Positions 23,393 through 39,200 of a stretch of 64,000 nt of DNA are shown here, piece after piece; the first letter of the stretch is position 1; each line of letters opens with the position of its first letter. The notes below the pieces were generated by a model. That model worked only from the letters and a program-made list of their open reading frames with translations. It searched no databases and was not told where the DNA came from. Where the stretch lies: assembly GCA_947650365.1 (NCBI GenBank), contig OX393553.1:69800463-69864462 (forward strand), read 5' to 3'. Source of the DNA: Chamaelirium japonicum (taxonomy: Eukaryota > Streptophyta > Magnoliopsida > Liliales > Melanthiaceae). The position numbers and the translations under genes were made by a program.

Positions 23393-26043
23393 TACCCATA
23401 CATAATCCAACTCATTCATACCCACCCGCTCTAATCTATACCTACCAATATACACCCCACCCACCTTACCATATATATACCAACCCCAACCCATTTATAC
23501 CCAACACAACCCACCCATACTTATCGTTATTTATCATTATCTATCTAAACCCACCTATACCCACCCCTACTTATCTATACCCACCTCGACCTTGCCCATC
23601 TAAACCCACCCCAACCTACCTATATACACTCATACCCACCTATATGTATCCCTACCCACCATACCAACCAATACCTACCCTCACTCACCTAGACCCACCC
23701 TCAACCACCAAACCCACCCATTGCAACCCTAACCCGCTTATACCAACCTCGACCTACTCATACCCGCCTTATCCTACTCATACCCACCCATAACTACCTT
23801 TTTATAGCTTTATACATCCCCACGCCACCATACCTCCCATATCAACTTTATACCCCCCATTCTACCCTATTCCCACCTCAAACCAATACCCATCCAGCCA
23901 CACTTACCCATTCATACCTCCTCCCAACTTTACTTATTTATACCCACCTATACTCATCCCCACATACCCATACCCACCCCTATATGCCTATACATACATA
24001 TAATCACCTATACCCATCCTTACCTACTGAAACTCACACATACCTACCCAAACAATCATAATCCAATCTATACCCATTCATATCTACCCATATACACTCA
24101 TACATATCCTAATCCATGCAAACTTACTCATACCCACCACTATCCATCTATACCCACTAATATCTACCACAATCTACCCCCATTCACCCATACCACGGCT
24201 ACCCCCCATACCTATCTATACCAATACAAACCCATTACTACCCTTTCATACCTATTCTTAATTATCCCCATCCTTCATATATATCTATACCCATACTTAC
24301 CCATCGAAACTCACCCATAGAGCTCCAAGACTACCTATACCCTCTCATACTCATATATACCTACTCATACCCACCAAATCCTATTTGTACATAACAATAC
24401 CCCTTTATACTCATCCATACACAACGAAACCAACCTATACCATTTTAAATCCACCTTTACCCATGGATACAGCACCATACCCACCATAACCCACACCGAT
24501 CAACTGCAACTTACCCATACCTACCCGAGCCCACCTAAACCCACCCAAACTAACTTATACCTATCTAATCCACCAATAATAACTCATACCCACCCTCCAC
24601 TCTACCAATACCCAGTCCAACTTATTCATACATACCTGCACCTATCTATACCTATCTATCTATACCCACTTCAAACAAACACCCACCTAGCCACACTTAC
24701 CCATTCATACCTCCTCCCACCCTTATTTACTTGTACCTACCTATACATATCCCCACATACCCATACCCACCCCTATATGCCCATACATACATATAATTAT
24801 ATATACCCATCGTCACCCATTAAAACTCAGATATACCTATCCAAAAAAACCTAATCCTATCCATACCCATTCATACCCGCCAATACACACTCATACCCAT
24901 CCTAATCCATGCATACTCACTCATACCCACCTATACCTACCATAATCCATCTATACCCACTAATATCTACCCCTATTTACCCATACCATGCACACTCCCC
25001 ATACCTATCCATAACAATACAAACCTATTACTACCACTTCATACCTACCCATACCTATTCTTACCTATCCAAATCTTCCATAAATACCCATACCTATACT
25101 TACTAATCGAAACACACCTATATAGCTCCGAAACTACCTATACTCTCCCATACCCACTTATACCGACTCATACCCTCCAAATCCCATTTGTGTATAGCCA
25201 TACCCATTTATACCCACCCATATACAATGAAACCTACCTATGCCGGCTCAAATCAACCTTTACCTATATATACACCCCCATACCAACTATAATCTATGCC
25301 CAGCAATAGAAACTTACCCATTCCTATCCGAACCCACCTAAACCCACCCAAACCAACTCAAATCAACTCATACCTATCCAACCCACCCATAACAACTCAT
25401 ACCCACCTTCACCCTACCCATTCCAAGTCTAACTCATTCATACCCATCCGTAACCATCTATACCCACCTATATGCACCCCACCCATCTAACCATATATAC
25501 ACCAACCCCAACCCATTCATACCCAACACAACCCATCCATACATATCGTCATCTATCCAAACTCATATATACCACGCCTACTTATCTATACCTACCTCGA
25601 CCTACTTAGGCCAATCTATACCCACCCCAACCTACACAAACATACTCATACCTACCTAAATATATCCCTACCCACCATACAAACCAATACCCATCCTCAT
25701 TCTCCCAGACCCACCCCTCAACTACCAAAACCCACCCATACCTACCCCAACCCGCTCATACCAACCTTGACCCACTCATACCTGCCCCAACCCACTCATA
25801 ACTACCCATACCTACCCTTTCCTAGCTTTATACATCCCTACCCCACCATACCTCCCTATATCTACCTTATACCCCCCATTTTACCCCATACCCACATACC
25901 CATACCCACCTCTAAATGCCCATACATACATATAATCATCCATACCCATCTTCACCAAATGAAACTCACACATACCTACCCAAAAAAACCCAATCTAATC
26001 CATAACCATTCATTCCCGCCCATACACACTCATACCAATCTTA
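23393..26043. repeat. Higher-order repeat copy 1 (2.65 kb, lacks 2.44 kb of the unit)
   Basis: 23393-24659 matches 26044-27310, and 24660-26043 matches 29746-31129. The copy therefore has both ends of the 5,086-bp unit but lacks about 2,435 bp from the middle; the joint near 24650-24665 lies in a shared CTATCTAT step. Identity with copies 2 and 3 is very high by eye. Confidence 0.85.
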
Positions 26044-29000
26044 TACCCATACATAATCCAACTCATTCATACCCACCCGCTCTAATCTATACCTACCAAT
26101 ATACACCCCACCCACCTTACCATATATATACCAACCCCAACCCATTTATACCCAACACAACCCACCCATACTTATCATTATTTATCATTATCTATCTAAA
26201 CCCACCTATACCCACCCCTACTTATTTATACCCACCTCGACCTTGCCCATCTAAACCCACCCCAACCTAGCTATATACACTCATACCCACCTATATGTAT
26301 CCCTACCCACCATACCAACCAATACCTACCCTCACTCACCTAGACCCACCCTCAACCACCAAACCCACCCATTGCAACCCTAACCCGCTTATACCAACCT
26401 CGACCTACTCATACCCGTCTCATCCTACTCATACCCACCCATAACTACCTTTTTCTAGCTTTATACATCCCCACGCCACCATACCTCCCATATCAACTTT
26501 ATACCCCCCATTCTACCCTATTCCCACCTCAAACCAATACCCACCTAGCCACACTTACCCATTCATACCTCCTCCCAACTTTACTTATTTATACCCACCT
26601 ATACTCATCCCCACATACCCATACCCACCCCTATATGCCTATATATACATATAATCACCTATACCCATCCTTACCTACTGAAACTCACACATACCTACCC
26701 AAACAATCACAATCCAATCTATACCCATTCATATCTACCCATATACACTCATACATATCCTAATCCATGCATACTTACTCATACCCACCACTATCCATCT
26801 ATACCCACTAATATCTACCACAATCTACCCCCATTCACCCATACCACGGCTACCCCCCATACCTATCTATACCAATACAAACCCATTACTACACTTTCAT
26901 ACCTATTCTTAATTATCCCCATCCTCCATACATATCTATACCCATACTTACCCATCGAAACCCACCCATAGAGCTCCGAGACTACCTATACCCTCTCATA
27001 CTCATATATACCTACTCATACCCACCAAATCCTATTTATACATAATAATATCCCTTTATACTCATCCATACACAACGAAACCCACCTATACCATTTTAAA
27101 TCCACCTTTACCCATGGATACAGCACTATACCCACCATAACCCACACCGATCAACTGCAACTTACCCATACCTACCCGAGCCCACCTAAACCCACCCAAA
27201 CTAACTTATACCTATCTAATCCACCGATAATAACTCATACCCACCCTCCACTCTACCAATACCCAGTCCAACTTATTCATACATACCCGCACCCATCTAT
27301 ACCTATCTATATGTACCCTACTCATCTAACCATTAGTATACCAACCTTAACCCACTTATACCCAACACAACCCACCTATACCTATCGTCAACTATCCAAA
27401 CCCACCTATACCTACCCCTGCTTATCTATACACACCTTGAGCCACCAATGCCAATCTATACCCATCCCAACCAACCCATACATACTCATACCCACCTATA
27501 CGTATCCCTACCCACCATACTAACTAATACCCACCCTCACTCACCCAGACCCACCCTTAACCACCAAAACCCACCTATACTTACCCCAACCCGGTCATAC
27601 CAACCTCGACCCACTTATACCCATCCCAAACCACTCATACCTAGCTTTATATATCCCCACCCTACTATAACCCCTATATCCACCTTATACCCCCGATTCT
27701 ATCCCATACCCACTTCAAACCAATACCCATCCAAACATATTTACACATTCATACCTATTCCAACCCTTACTTACTTGTACCCACCAACACCCATCCCTAC
27801 ATACCCATACCCACCCCTATATGCCCATATATACATATAATCACCCATACCCATCCTCATATACTGAAACTTATACATACCTACCCAAAAAAACCTAATC
27901 CAATCCATACCCGCCCATATACACTCATACTCATCCTAATCCATGCTTACTCACTTATACCCACCCATACCCACCACTATTCATCTATACAAACTAATAT
28001 CAACCCCTACCTACCCCCATTCTCCTGTACCATGCCCACCCCCCATACATACCTATACCAATACAAACCTATTACTGCCCCATACCAACCCATACCCATT
28101 CTTACCCATCCCCATCCTGTACTTATACCCATTTACCTACCGAAACTCACCCATATAGATATGAAACTACCTATACACTCCCATACCTACTTATACCAAC
28201 TCATACATACCAAATCCCATCTGTATATAGCCATACCTATGTATACCCACCTATACACACCGAAACCCTCATTTGCCTACTCAAATCTATTGTTACCATA
28301 GATACACCCATATACCAACCACAACCTACGCCCATCAACTAAAACATACCTATATCTACCCGAACCCACCTAAACCCACCCAAACTAACTTATACCCATC
28401 CAACCTATCCATAACAACTCATACCCAACCTCACCTTGCCCATACACAGTCTAACTCATTCATATCCATCTGTACCAATCTATACGTACCCATATGCACC
28501 CTACATACCTAACCATATGTATACCAACCCCAACCCACTTATACCTAATATAACATAACCATACCTCTCATTATCTATCCAACCCACCCATACCTACTCT
28601 TACTTATCTATACCCACCTAGACCTACCTATGCCGATCTATACCCACCTCAACCTACCCATACACACTCTTACCTACCTATATGTATCCCTACCCACCAT
28701 ACCAAACAATACCCACCCCACTCACTTAGACCCACCCTCAACTACTAAAACCCACCCATACCAACCTCGACCTACTCATACCCGTCCAAACCCACCCATA
28801 CTTACCCTTTTTAAGCTTTATATATCCCCACCCCACTATACCCCCCATATCCACTTTATACCCCCATTCTACCTTATACCTACCTTAAACCAATAACCAC
28901 CTAGCCACACTTACCCATTTATAATTCCTCCCACCCTTACTTACATACCCATAGTTATACTTACCAATCGAAACTCACCCATACAGCTCCGAAACTACCT

Positions 29001-31129
29001 ATACCCTCCCATACCCACTTATACCAATACATACCCACAAAATCCTATTTGTACATAGCCATACCCATTTATACGCACCCATACATAACGAAACCGACCT
29101 ATACTGTCTCAAATCTACCTTTACCCATAGATACACCCCATACCCACCATAATCTATGCCTATCGACTGAAACTTACAAATACCTACCCGAACCTACCTA
29201 AACCCACCCAAACCAACCCAAACCAACTCATATACTTCCAACCCACCCAAAACAACTCATACCCACCCTCACCCTACCCATACCCAATCTTACTCATTCA
29301 TACCGACCCCCACCAATCTATACCTACCTATATACACCCAACCTACCTAACCATATATATACCAACCCCAACCTACTTATACCCAATACAACCCACCCAT
29401 ACCTATCGTCATCTACCCAAACCCACCTATACCTATCCTTATTTATCTATACCCACCATGACCTACCTATACCCATCTATACCCACCCCAACCTACCCAT
29501 ACGCACTCATACCAACCTATATGTATCCCTATAATACCAAACAAACCAATACCCACGCCCACTCACTCAAACCCACACTCAATAACCAAAACCCACCCAT
29601 ACCTACCCCAACCCACTTATACCAACCTCGACCTACTTATACCCGCCTTAAACCACTCATACCCACCCATACCTACGCTTTCCTAGCTTTATACATCCCT
29701 ACCCTACTGTACCCCCCTATATCCACTTTATACTCCCCATTCTATCTATACCCACTTCAAACAAACACCCACCTAGCCACACTTACCCATTCATACCTCC
29801 TCCCACCCTTATTTACTTGTACCTACCTATACATATCCCCACATACCCATACCCACCCCTATATGCCCATACATACATATAATTATATATACCCATCGTC
29901 ACCCATTAAAACTCAGATATACCTATCCAAAAAAACCTAATCCTATCCATACCCATTCATACCCGCCAATACACCCTCATACCTATCCTAATCCTTGCAT
30001 ACTCACTCATACCCACCTATACCTACCATAATCCTTCTATACCCACTAATATCTACCCCTATTTACCCATACCATGCACACTCCCCATACCTATCCATAA
30101 CAATACAAACTTATTACTACCACTTCATACCTACCCATACCTATTCTTACCTATCCAAATCTTCCATAAATACCCATACCTATACTTACCAATCGAAACA
30201 CACCTATATAGCTCCGAAACTACCTATACTCTCCCATACCCACTTATACCGACTCATACCCTCCAAATCCCATTTGTGTATAGCCATACCCATTTATACC
30301 CACGCATATACAATGAAACATACCTATGCCAGCTCAAATCAACCTTTACCTATATATACACCCCCAAACCAATTATAATCTATGCCCAGCAATAGAAACT
30401 TACCCATTCCTATCCGAACCCACCTAAACCCACCCAAACCAACTCAAATCAACTCATACCTATCCAACCCACCCATAACAACTCATACCCACCTTCACCC
30501 TACCCATTCCAAGTCTAACTCATTCCTACCCATCCGTAACCATCTATACCCACCTATATGCACCCCACCCATCTAACCATATATAAACCAACCCCAACCC
30601 ATTCATACCCAACACAACCCATCCATACATATCGTCATCTATCCAAACTCATATATACCACGCCTACTTATCTATACCTACCTCGACCTACTTAGGCCAA
30701 TCTATACCCACCCCAACCTACACAAACATACTCATACCTACCTAAATATATCCCTACCCACCATACAAACCAATACCCATCCTCACTCTCCCAGACCCAC
30801 CCCTCAACTACCAAAACCCACCCATACCTACCCCAACCCGCTCATACCAACCTTGACCCACTCATACCTGCCCCAACCCACTCATAACTACCCATACCTA
30901 CCCTTTCCTAGCTTTATACATCCCTACCCCACCATACCTCCCTATATCTACCTTATACCCCCCATTTTACCCCATACCCACATACCCATACCCACCTCTA
31001 AATACCCATACATACATATAATCATCCATACCCATCTTTACCCAATGAAACTCACACATACCTACCCAAAAAAACCCAATCTAATCCATAACCATTCATT
31101 CCCGCCCATACACACTCATACCCATCTTA
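26044..31129. repeat. Higher-order repeat copy 2 (full 5,086-bp unit)
   Basis: The unit starts at TACCCATACATAATCCAACT and holds marker boxes at 26653, 27839, 29881 and 31019, with spacings of 1186, 2042, 1138 and 720 to the next copy, summing to 5,086. The 2042 interval is two monomers fused by a deletion near 28935, and copy 3 shares it. Sampled stretches differ from copy 3 by about one or two bases per 100. Confidence 0.92.
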
Positions 31130-34100
31130 TACCCATACATAATCCAACTCATTCATACCCACCCGCTCTAATCTATACCTACCAATATACACCCCACCCA
31201 CCTTACCATATATATACCAACCCCAACCCATTTATACCCAATACAACCCACCCATACTTATCATTATTTATCATTATCTATCTAAACCCACCTATACCCA
31301 CCCCTACTTATATATACCCACCTCGACCTTGCCCATCTAAACCCACCCCAACCTAGCTATATACACTCATACCCACCTATATGTATCCCTACCCACCATA
31401 CCAACCAATACCTACCCTCACTCACCTAGACCCACCCTCAACCACCAAACCCACCCATTGCAACCCTAACCCGCTTATACCAACCTCGACCTACTCATAC
31501 CCGCCTCATCCTACTCATACCCACCCATAACTACCTTTTTCTAGCTTTATACATCCCCACGCCACCATACCTCCCATATCAACTTTATACCCCCCATTCT
31601 ACCCTATTCCCACCTCAAACCAATACCCATCTAGCCACACTTACCCATTCATACCTCCTCCCAACTTTACTTATTTATACCCACCTATACTCATCCCCAC
31701 ATACCCATACCCACCCCTATATGCCTATATATACATATAATCACCTATACCCATCCTTACCTACTGAAACTCACACATACCTACCCAAACAATCACAATC
31801 CAATCTATACCCATTCATATCTACCCATATACACTCATACATATCCTAATCCATGCATACTTACTCATACCCACCACTATCCATCTATACCCACTAATAT
31901 CTACCACAATCTACCCCCATTCACCCATACCATGGCTACCCCCCATACCTATCTATACCAATACAAACCCATTACTACACTTTCATACCTATTCTTAATT
32001 ATCCCCATCCTCCATACATATCTATACCCATACTTACCCATCGAAACTCACCCATAGAGCTCCGAGACTACCTATACCCTCTCATACTCATATATACCTA
32101 CTCATACCCACCAAATCCTATTTGTACATAACAATACCCTTTTATACTCATCCATACACAACGAAACCCACCTATACCATTTTAAATCCACCTTTACCCA
32201 TGGATACAGCACCATACCCACCATAACCCACACCGATCAACTGCAACTTACCCATACCTACCCGAGCCCACCTAAACCCACCCAAACTAACTTATACCTA
32301 TCTAATCCACCAATAATAACTCATACCCACCCTCAACTCTACCAATACCCAGTCCAACTTATTCATACATACCCGCACCCATCTATACCTATCTATATGT
32401 ACCCTACTCATCTAACCATTAGTATACCAACCTTAACCCACTTATACCCAACACAACCCACCTATACCTATCGTCAACTATCCAAACACACCTATACCTA
32501 CCCCTGCTTATCTATACACACCTTGAGCTACCAATGCCAATCTATACCCATCCCAACCAACCCATACATACTCATACCCACCTATACGTATCCCTACCCA
32601 CCATACTAACTAATACCCACCCTCACTCACCCAGACCCACCCTTAACCACCAAAACCCACCTATACTTACCCCAACCCGCTCATACCAACCTCGACCCAC
32701 TTATACCCATCCCAAACCACTCATACCTAGCTTTATATATCCCCACCCTACTATAACCCCTATATCCACCTTATACCCCCGATTCTATCCCATACCCACT
32801 TCAAACCAATACCCATCCAAACATATTTACACATTCATACCTATTCCAACCCTTACTTACTTGTACCCACCAACACCCATCTCCACATACCCATACCCAC
32901 CCCTATATGCCCATATATACATATAATCACCCATACCCATCCTCACATACTGAAACTTATACATACCTACCCAAAAAACCCTAATCCAATCCATACCCGC
33001 CCATATACACTCATACTCATCCTAATCCATGCTTACTCACTTATACCCACCCATACCCACCACTATTTATCTATACCAACTAATATCAACCCCTACCTAC
33101 CCCCATTCTCCTGTACCATGCCCACCCCCCATACATACCTATACCAATACAAACCTATTACTGCCCCATACCAACCCATACCCATTCTTACCCATCCCCA
33201 TCCTGTACTTATACCCATTTACCTACCGAAACTCACCCATATAGATATGAAACTACCTATCACTCCCATACCTACTTATACCAACTCATACACACCAAAT
33301 CCCATCTGTATATAGCCATACCTATGTATACCCACCTATACACACCGAAACCCTTATTTGCCTACTCAAATCTATTGTTACCATAGATACACCTATATAC
33401 CAACCACAACCTACGCCCATCAACTAAAACATACCTATATCTACCCGAACCCACCTAAACCCACCCAAACTAACTTATACCCATCCAACCTATCCATAAC
33501 AACTCATACCCAACCTCACCTTGCCCATACACAGTCTAACTCATTCATATCCATCTGTACCAATCTATACGTACCCATATGCACCCTACATACCTAACCA
33601 TATGTATACCAACCCCAACCTACTTATACCTAATATAACCTAACCATACCTCTCATTATCTATCCAACCCACCCATACCTACTCTTACTTATCTATACCC
33701 ACCTAGACCTACCTATGCCGATCTATACCCACCTCAACCTACCCATACACACTCTTACCTACCTATATGTATCCCTACCCACCATACCAAACAATACCCA
33801 CCCCCACTCACTTAGACCCACCCTCAACTACTAAAACCCACCCATACCAACCTCGACCTACTCATACCCGTCCAAACCCACCCATACCTATCCTTTTTAA
33901 GCTTTATACATCCCCACCCCACTATACCCCCCATATCCACTTTATACCCCCATTCTACCTCATACCTACCTTAAACCAATACCCACCTAGCCACACTTAC
34001 CCATTTATAATTCCTCCCACCCTTACTTACATACCCATAGTTATACTTACCAATCGAAACTCACCCATACAGCTCCGAAACTACCTATACCCTCCCATAC

Positions 34101-36214
34101 CCACTTATACCAATATATACCAACAAAATCCTATTTGTACATAGCCATACCCATTTATACGCACCCATATATAACGAAACCGACCTATACTGTCTCAAAT
34201 CTACCTTTACCCAAAGATACACCCCATACCCACCATAATCTATGCCTATCAACTGAAACTTACCAATACCTACCCGAACCTACCTAAACCCACCCAAACC
34301 AACCCAAACCAACTCATATACTTCCAACCCACCCATAATAACTCATACCCACCCTCACCCTACCCATACCCAATCTTACTCATTCATACCGACCCCCACC
34401 AATCTATACCTACCTATATACACCCAACCTACCTAACCATATATATACCAACCCCAACCTACTTATACCCAACACAACCCACCCATACCTTTCGTCATCT
34501 ACCCAAACCCACCTATACCCATCCTTATTTATCTATACCCACCATGACCTACCTATACCCATCTATACCCACCCCAACCTACCCATACGCACTCATACCT
34601 ACCTATATGTATCCCTATAATACCAAACAAACCAATACCCATGCCCACTCACTCAAACCCACACTCAATAACCAAAACCCACCCATACCTACCCCAACCC
34701 GCTTATACCAACCTCGACCTACTCATACCCGCCTTAAACCACTCATACCCACCCATACCTATGCTTTCCTAGCTTTATACATCCCTACCCTACTATACCC
34801 CCCTATATCCACTTTATACTCCCCATTCTATCTATACCCACTTCAAACAAACACCCACCTAGCCACACTTACCCATTCATACCTCCTCCCACCCTTATTT
34901 ACTTGTAGCTACCTATACATATCCCCACATACCCATACCCACCCCTATATGCCCATACATACATATAATTATATATACCCATCATCACCCATTAAAACTC
35001 AGATATACCTATCCAAAAAAACCTAATCCTATCCATCCCATTCATACCCGCCAATACACACTCATACCCATCCTAATCCATGCATACTCACTCATACCCA
35101 CCTATACCTACCGTAATCCATCTATACCCACTAATATCTACCCCTATTTACCCATACCATGCACACTCCCCATACCTATCCATAACAATACAAACCTATT
35201 ACTACCACTTCATACCTACCCATACCTATTCTTACCTATCCAAATCTTCCATAAATACCCATACCTATACTTACCAATCGAAACACACCTATATAGCTCC
35301 GAAACTACCTATACTCTCCCATACCCACTTATACGGACTCATACCCTCCAAATCCTATTTGTGTATAGCCATACCCATTTATACCCACCCATATACAATG
35401 AAACCTACCTATGCCGGCTCAAATCAACCTTTACCTACATATACACCCCCATACCAACTATAATCTATGCCCAGCAATAAAAACTTACCCATTCCTATCC
35501 GAACCCACCTAAACCCACCCAAACCAACTCAAATCAACTCATACCTATCCAACCAACCCATAACAACTCATACCCACCTTCACCCTACCCATTCCAAGTC
35601 TAACTCATTCATACCCATCCGTAACTATCTATACCCACCTATATGCACCCCACCCATCTAACCATATATAAACCAACCCTAACCCATTCATACCCAACAC
35701 AACCCATCCATACATATCGTCATCTATCCAAACTCATATATACCACGCCTACTTATCTATACCTACCTCGACCTACTTAGGCCAATCTATACCCACCCCA
35801 ACCTATACAAACATACTCATACCTACCTAAATATATCCCTACCCACTATACAAACCAATACCCATCCTCACTCTCCCAGACCTACCCCTCAACTACCAAA
35901 ACCCACCCATACCTACCCCAACACGCTCATACCAACCTTGACCCACTCATACCTGCCCCAACCCACTCATAACTACCCATACCTACCCTTTCCTAGCTTT
36001 ATACATCCCTACCCCACCATAACTCCCTATATCTACCTTATACACCCCATTTTAACCCATACCCATATACCCATACCCACCTCTAAATGCCCATACATAC
36101 ATATAATCATCCATACCCATCCTCACCCAATGAAACTCACACATACCTACCCAAAAAAACCCAATCTAATCCATAACCATTCATTCCCGCCCATACACAC
36201 TCATACCCATCTTA
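31130..36214. repeat. Higher-order repeat copy 3 (5,085 bp)
   Basis: It parallels copy 2 with an offset of 5,086 bp, becoming 5,085 bp near the end because of a one-base length difference. The match ends at about 36214: copy 2 goes on to TACCCATACATAATCC whereas here the array returns to an ordinary monomer (TTAATATATGTATACTCACT). Confidence 0.92.
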
Positions 36215-39200
36215 ATATATGTATACTCACTCATACCAACTCATACCCACGACCATCCATCTATACTCACAAATATCTACCCCTACCTAACCCTATTTAC
36301 CCATACCGTGACCACCCCCTATACTTATCCTTACCAATACAAACCCATTACTACCTTTTTATACCTACCCATACCCATTCTTACCCCCCAATCCTCCATA
36401 TATATCTATACCCATACCTACCCACTGAAACTCACATATACAGATCCGAAACTACCTATACCCTACCATACCCTCTTATACTGATACATACCTACCAAAT
36501 CCTATCTGTATATAGCCATACCTATTTATACCCATCTATACACATCGAAACATACCTATACAAACTTATTCATACCCACCCGTCCCCATTTATACCTACC
36601 CATATGTACTCCACCCACCTAACCATATGTATACCAACCCTAACCCACTTATACCCAACACAACCCACCCAAACCTACCATTATCTATCTAAACCCGCCC
36701 ATACCCACCCCTACTTATCTGTACCCACCACGACCAATTATGCTTATCTATACCCACTACAACCTTCCCATAAGCACTCATACCCATCTATATGTATCCC
36801 TACCTACCATACCAACCAAAACCTATCCCCACTCACCCAGACCTACCTTGAACAACCAAAACCCACCCATACCTACCCCAACCTGCTCATATCAACCTCG
36901 ACGCACTCATACCAGCCCTAACTTACTCATATCCACATATTCCTACCCTTTCCAAGCTTTATACATCCCTACGCCACTATACCCCCCAAATCCACTTTAT
37001 ACCCCCCATTCTACTCTATACCCACCTCAAACCAACACCCACCTAGCCACATTTACCTATTCATACCTCCTCCCACCCATACTTATTTGTACCCACCCAT
37101 ATCCATCCCAATATACCCATACCCACCCGTATATGCCCATAGATACATAAAATCACTAATACACATTCTCACCCACTGAAACTCATACGTACGTATCCAA
37201 AAACCCAATCCAATCCATACACATTCATACCCATTCTACCCCCATTCACCTATACCACGCCCACCCCTCAAACTAATCCATAACAATACAAGCCCATTAC
37301 TAACCCTTTCTAGCTACCCATACCCATTCTTACCCACCCCCATCCTTTATACTTATCTAACGAAACTCACCCATACAGCTCCGTAACTACCTATACCCTC
37401 CCATATCCACTTATACCTAATCATAACCACCAAATAACATCTGTACATAGCCATACCTATTTATACCCACAAATACACAACGAAACCCACCTATGTCAGC
37501 TCAAATATACTCTTATCCAGAGATACACTCTCATACCCACCACAACCTATACCATCAACTGAAACTTACCCATACCTACCCGAACCCACCTAAACCCATC
37601 CAAACCAACTCATATCCTTCCAACCCACCTATAACAACTCATACTTACCCTCACCCTACCCATATCCAGTTCAACTCATTCATACCCACCCGCACCCATT
37701 TATACCTACCCATATGCACCCCACGTACCTAACCATCTGTATACCAACCCCAACCAACTTATACCCAACACAACTAACCTATAACTATCGTCATCTATCC
37801 AAACCTATATATACCCACCCCTAATTATCTATACCCACCTCCTCGACCTACCTATGCCCATCTATACCCACCCCAATCTACCCATATATATTTATACCCA
37901 CCTATATATATCCCTACCTACCATACTATCCAAAACCCACCCCCACTAACCCAGACTAACCCTCAACCACCAAAACCTACCCACACCTACCCCAACCCAC
38001 TCATACCAACCTCGACCCACTCATACCAGCCCCAACTCACTCATACCCAACCATACTTACCCTTTCCTATCTTTATAGATCCCCATGCCATTATACCCCC
38101 TATATCCACTTTATACCCCCCATACTACTCTATACCCACCTCAAACCAACACCCGTGTAGCCACACGTACCCATTCATACCTCCTCCCACCCTTACTTAC
38201 TTGTACCCACCCATACCCATCCCCATATACCCATACCCACCCTTATATGCCCATACATATATATAATCAACCTTACCCCTCCTCACCTACTAAATCTCAC
38301 ACATACCTATCTAAAAAAACCCAATCCAATCCATAATCATTCATACCCGCCCATACACACTAATACCTATCATAATCCATGCAAACACATTCATACCTAT
38401 CCTAATCCATGCATACTCACTCATACCAACCCCTACCTACCACCATTCGTCTATGCCCACTAATATCTATTCAAACCTAACAAATCCCATCTTTACATAG
38501 CCATACCCATTTATACCCACAAATACAAACAAAAACCCCAGTCCAACTCATTCATACCCACCTGTACCCATCTATACCTACCCATATGCACCCCACCCAC
38601 CTAACAATATATATTCCAGCCCCAACCTACTCATACCTAACACAACCGACCCATACCTATCGTCATCTATCCAAACCCACCTATACCAACCCCTACTTAT
38701 CTATACCCATCTCGACCTGCCTATGCCCATCTATACCCACCCTAACATATCTATACGTACTCATATCCACCTATATGTATCCCTACCCACCATACCAAAT
38801 AATATCCACCCTCGCTCACCAAGACCTACCCTCAACCACTAAATCATACCCATACCTACCCCAACCACCTCATACCAACCTCGACCCAGTCATACCCGCC
38901 CAACTCACTTATACCCACCCATACCTACCATTTCCTAGCTTTATACATCCCCACCCTACCATACCCTCCATATCCACCTTATACGCCCCATTCTACCCCA
39001 TGCATACCTCAAACTAATACCTACCCAGCTAAACTTACCCATTTATACCTTCTCTTATCCTTATTTACTTGTACCCACCTATACCTACCCCCATACCCAT
39101 ACCCACACCTATATGCCCATACATACATATAATCACCCATACCCATCCTCACCAATTGAAACTCATGCATACCTACCCAAAAAAACCCAATCCAATCTAT

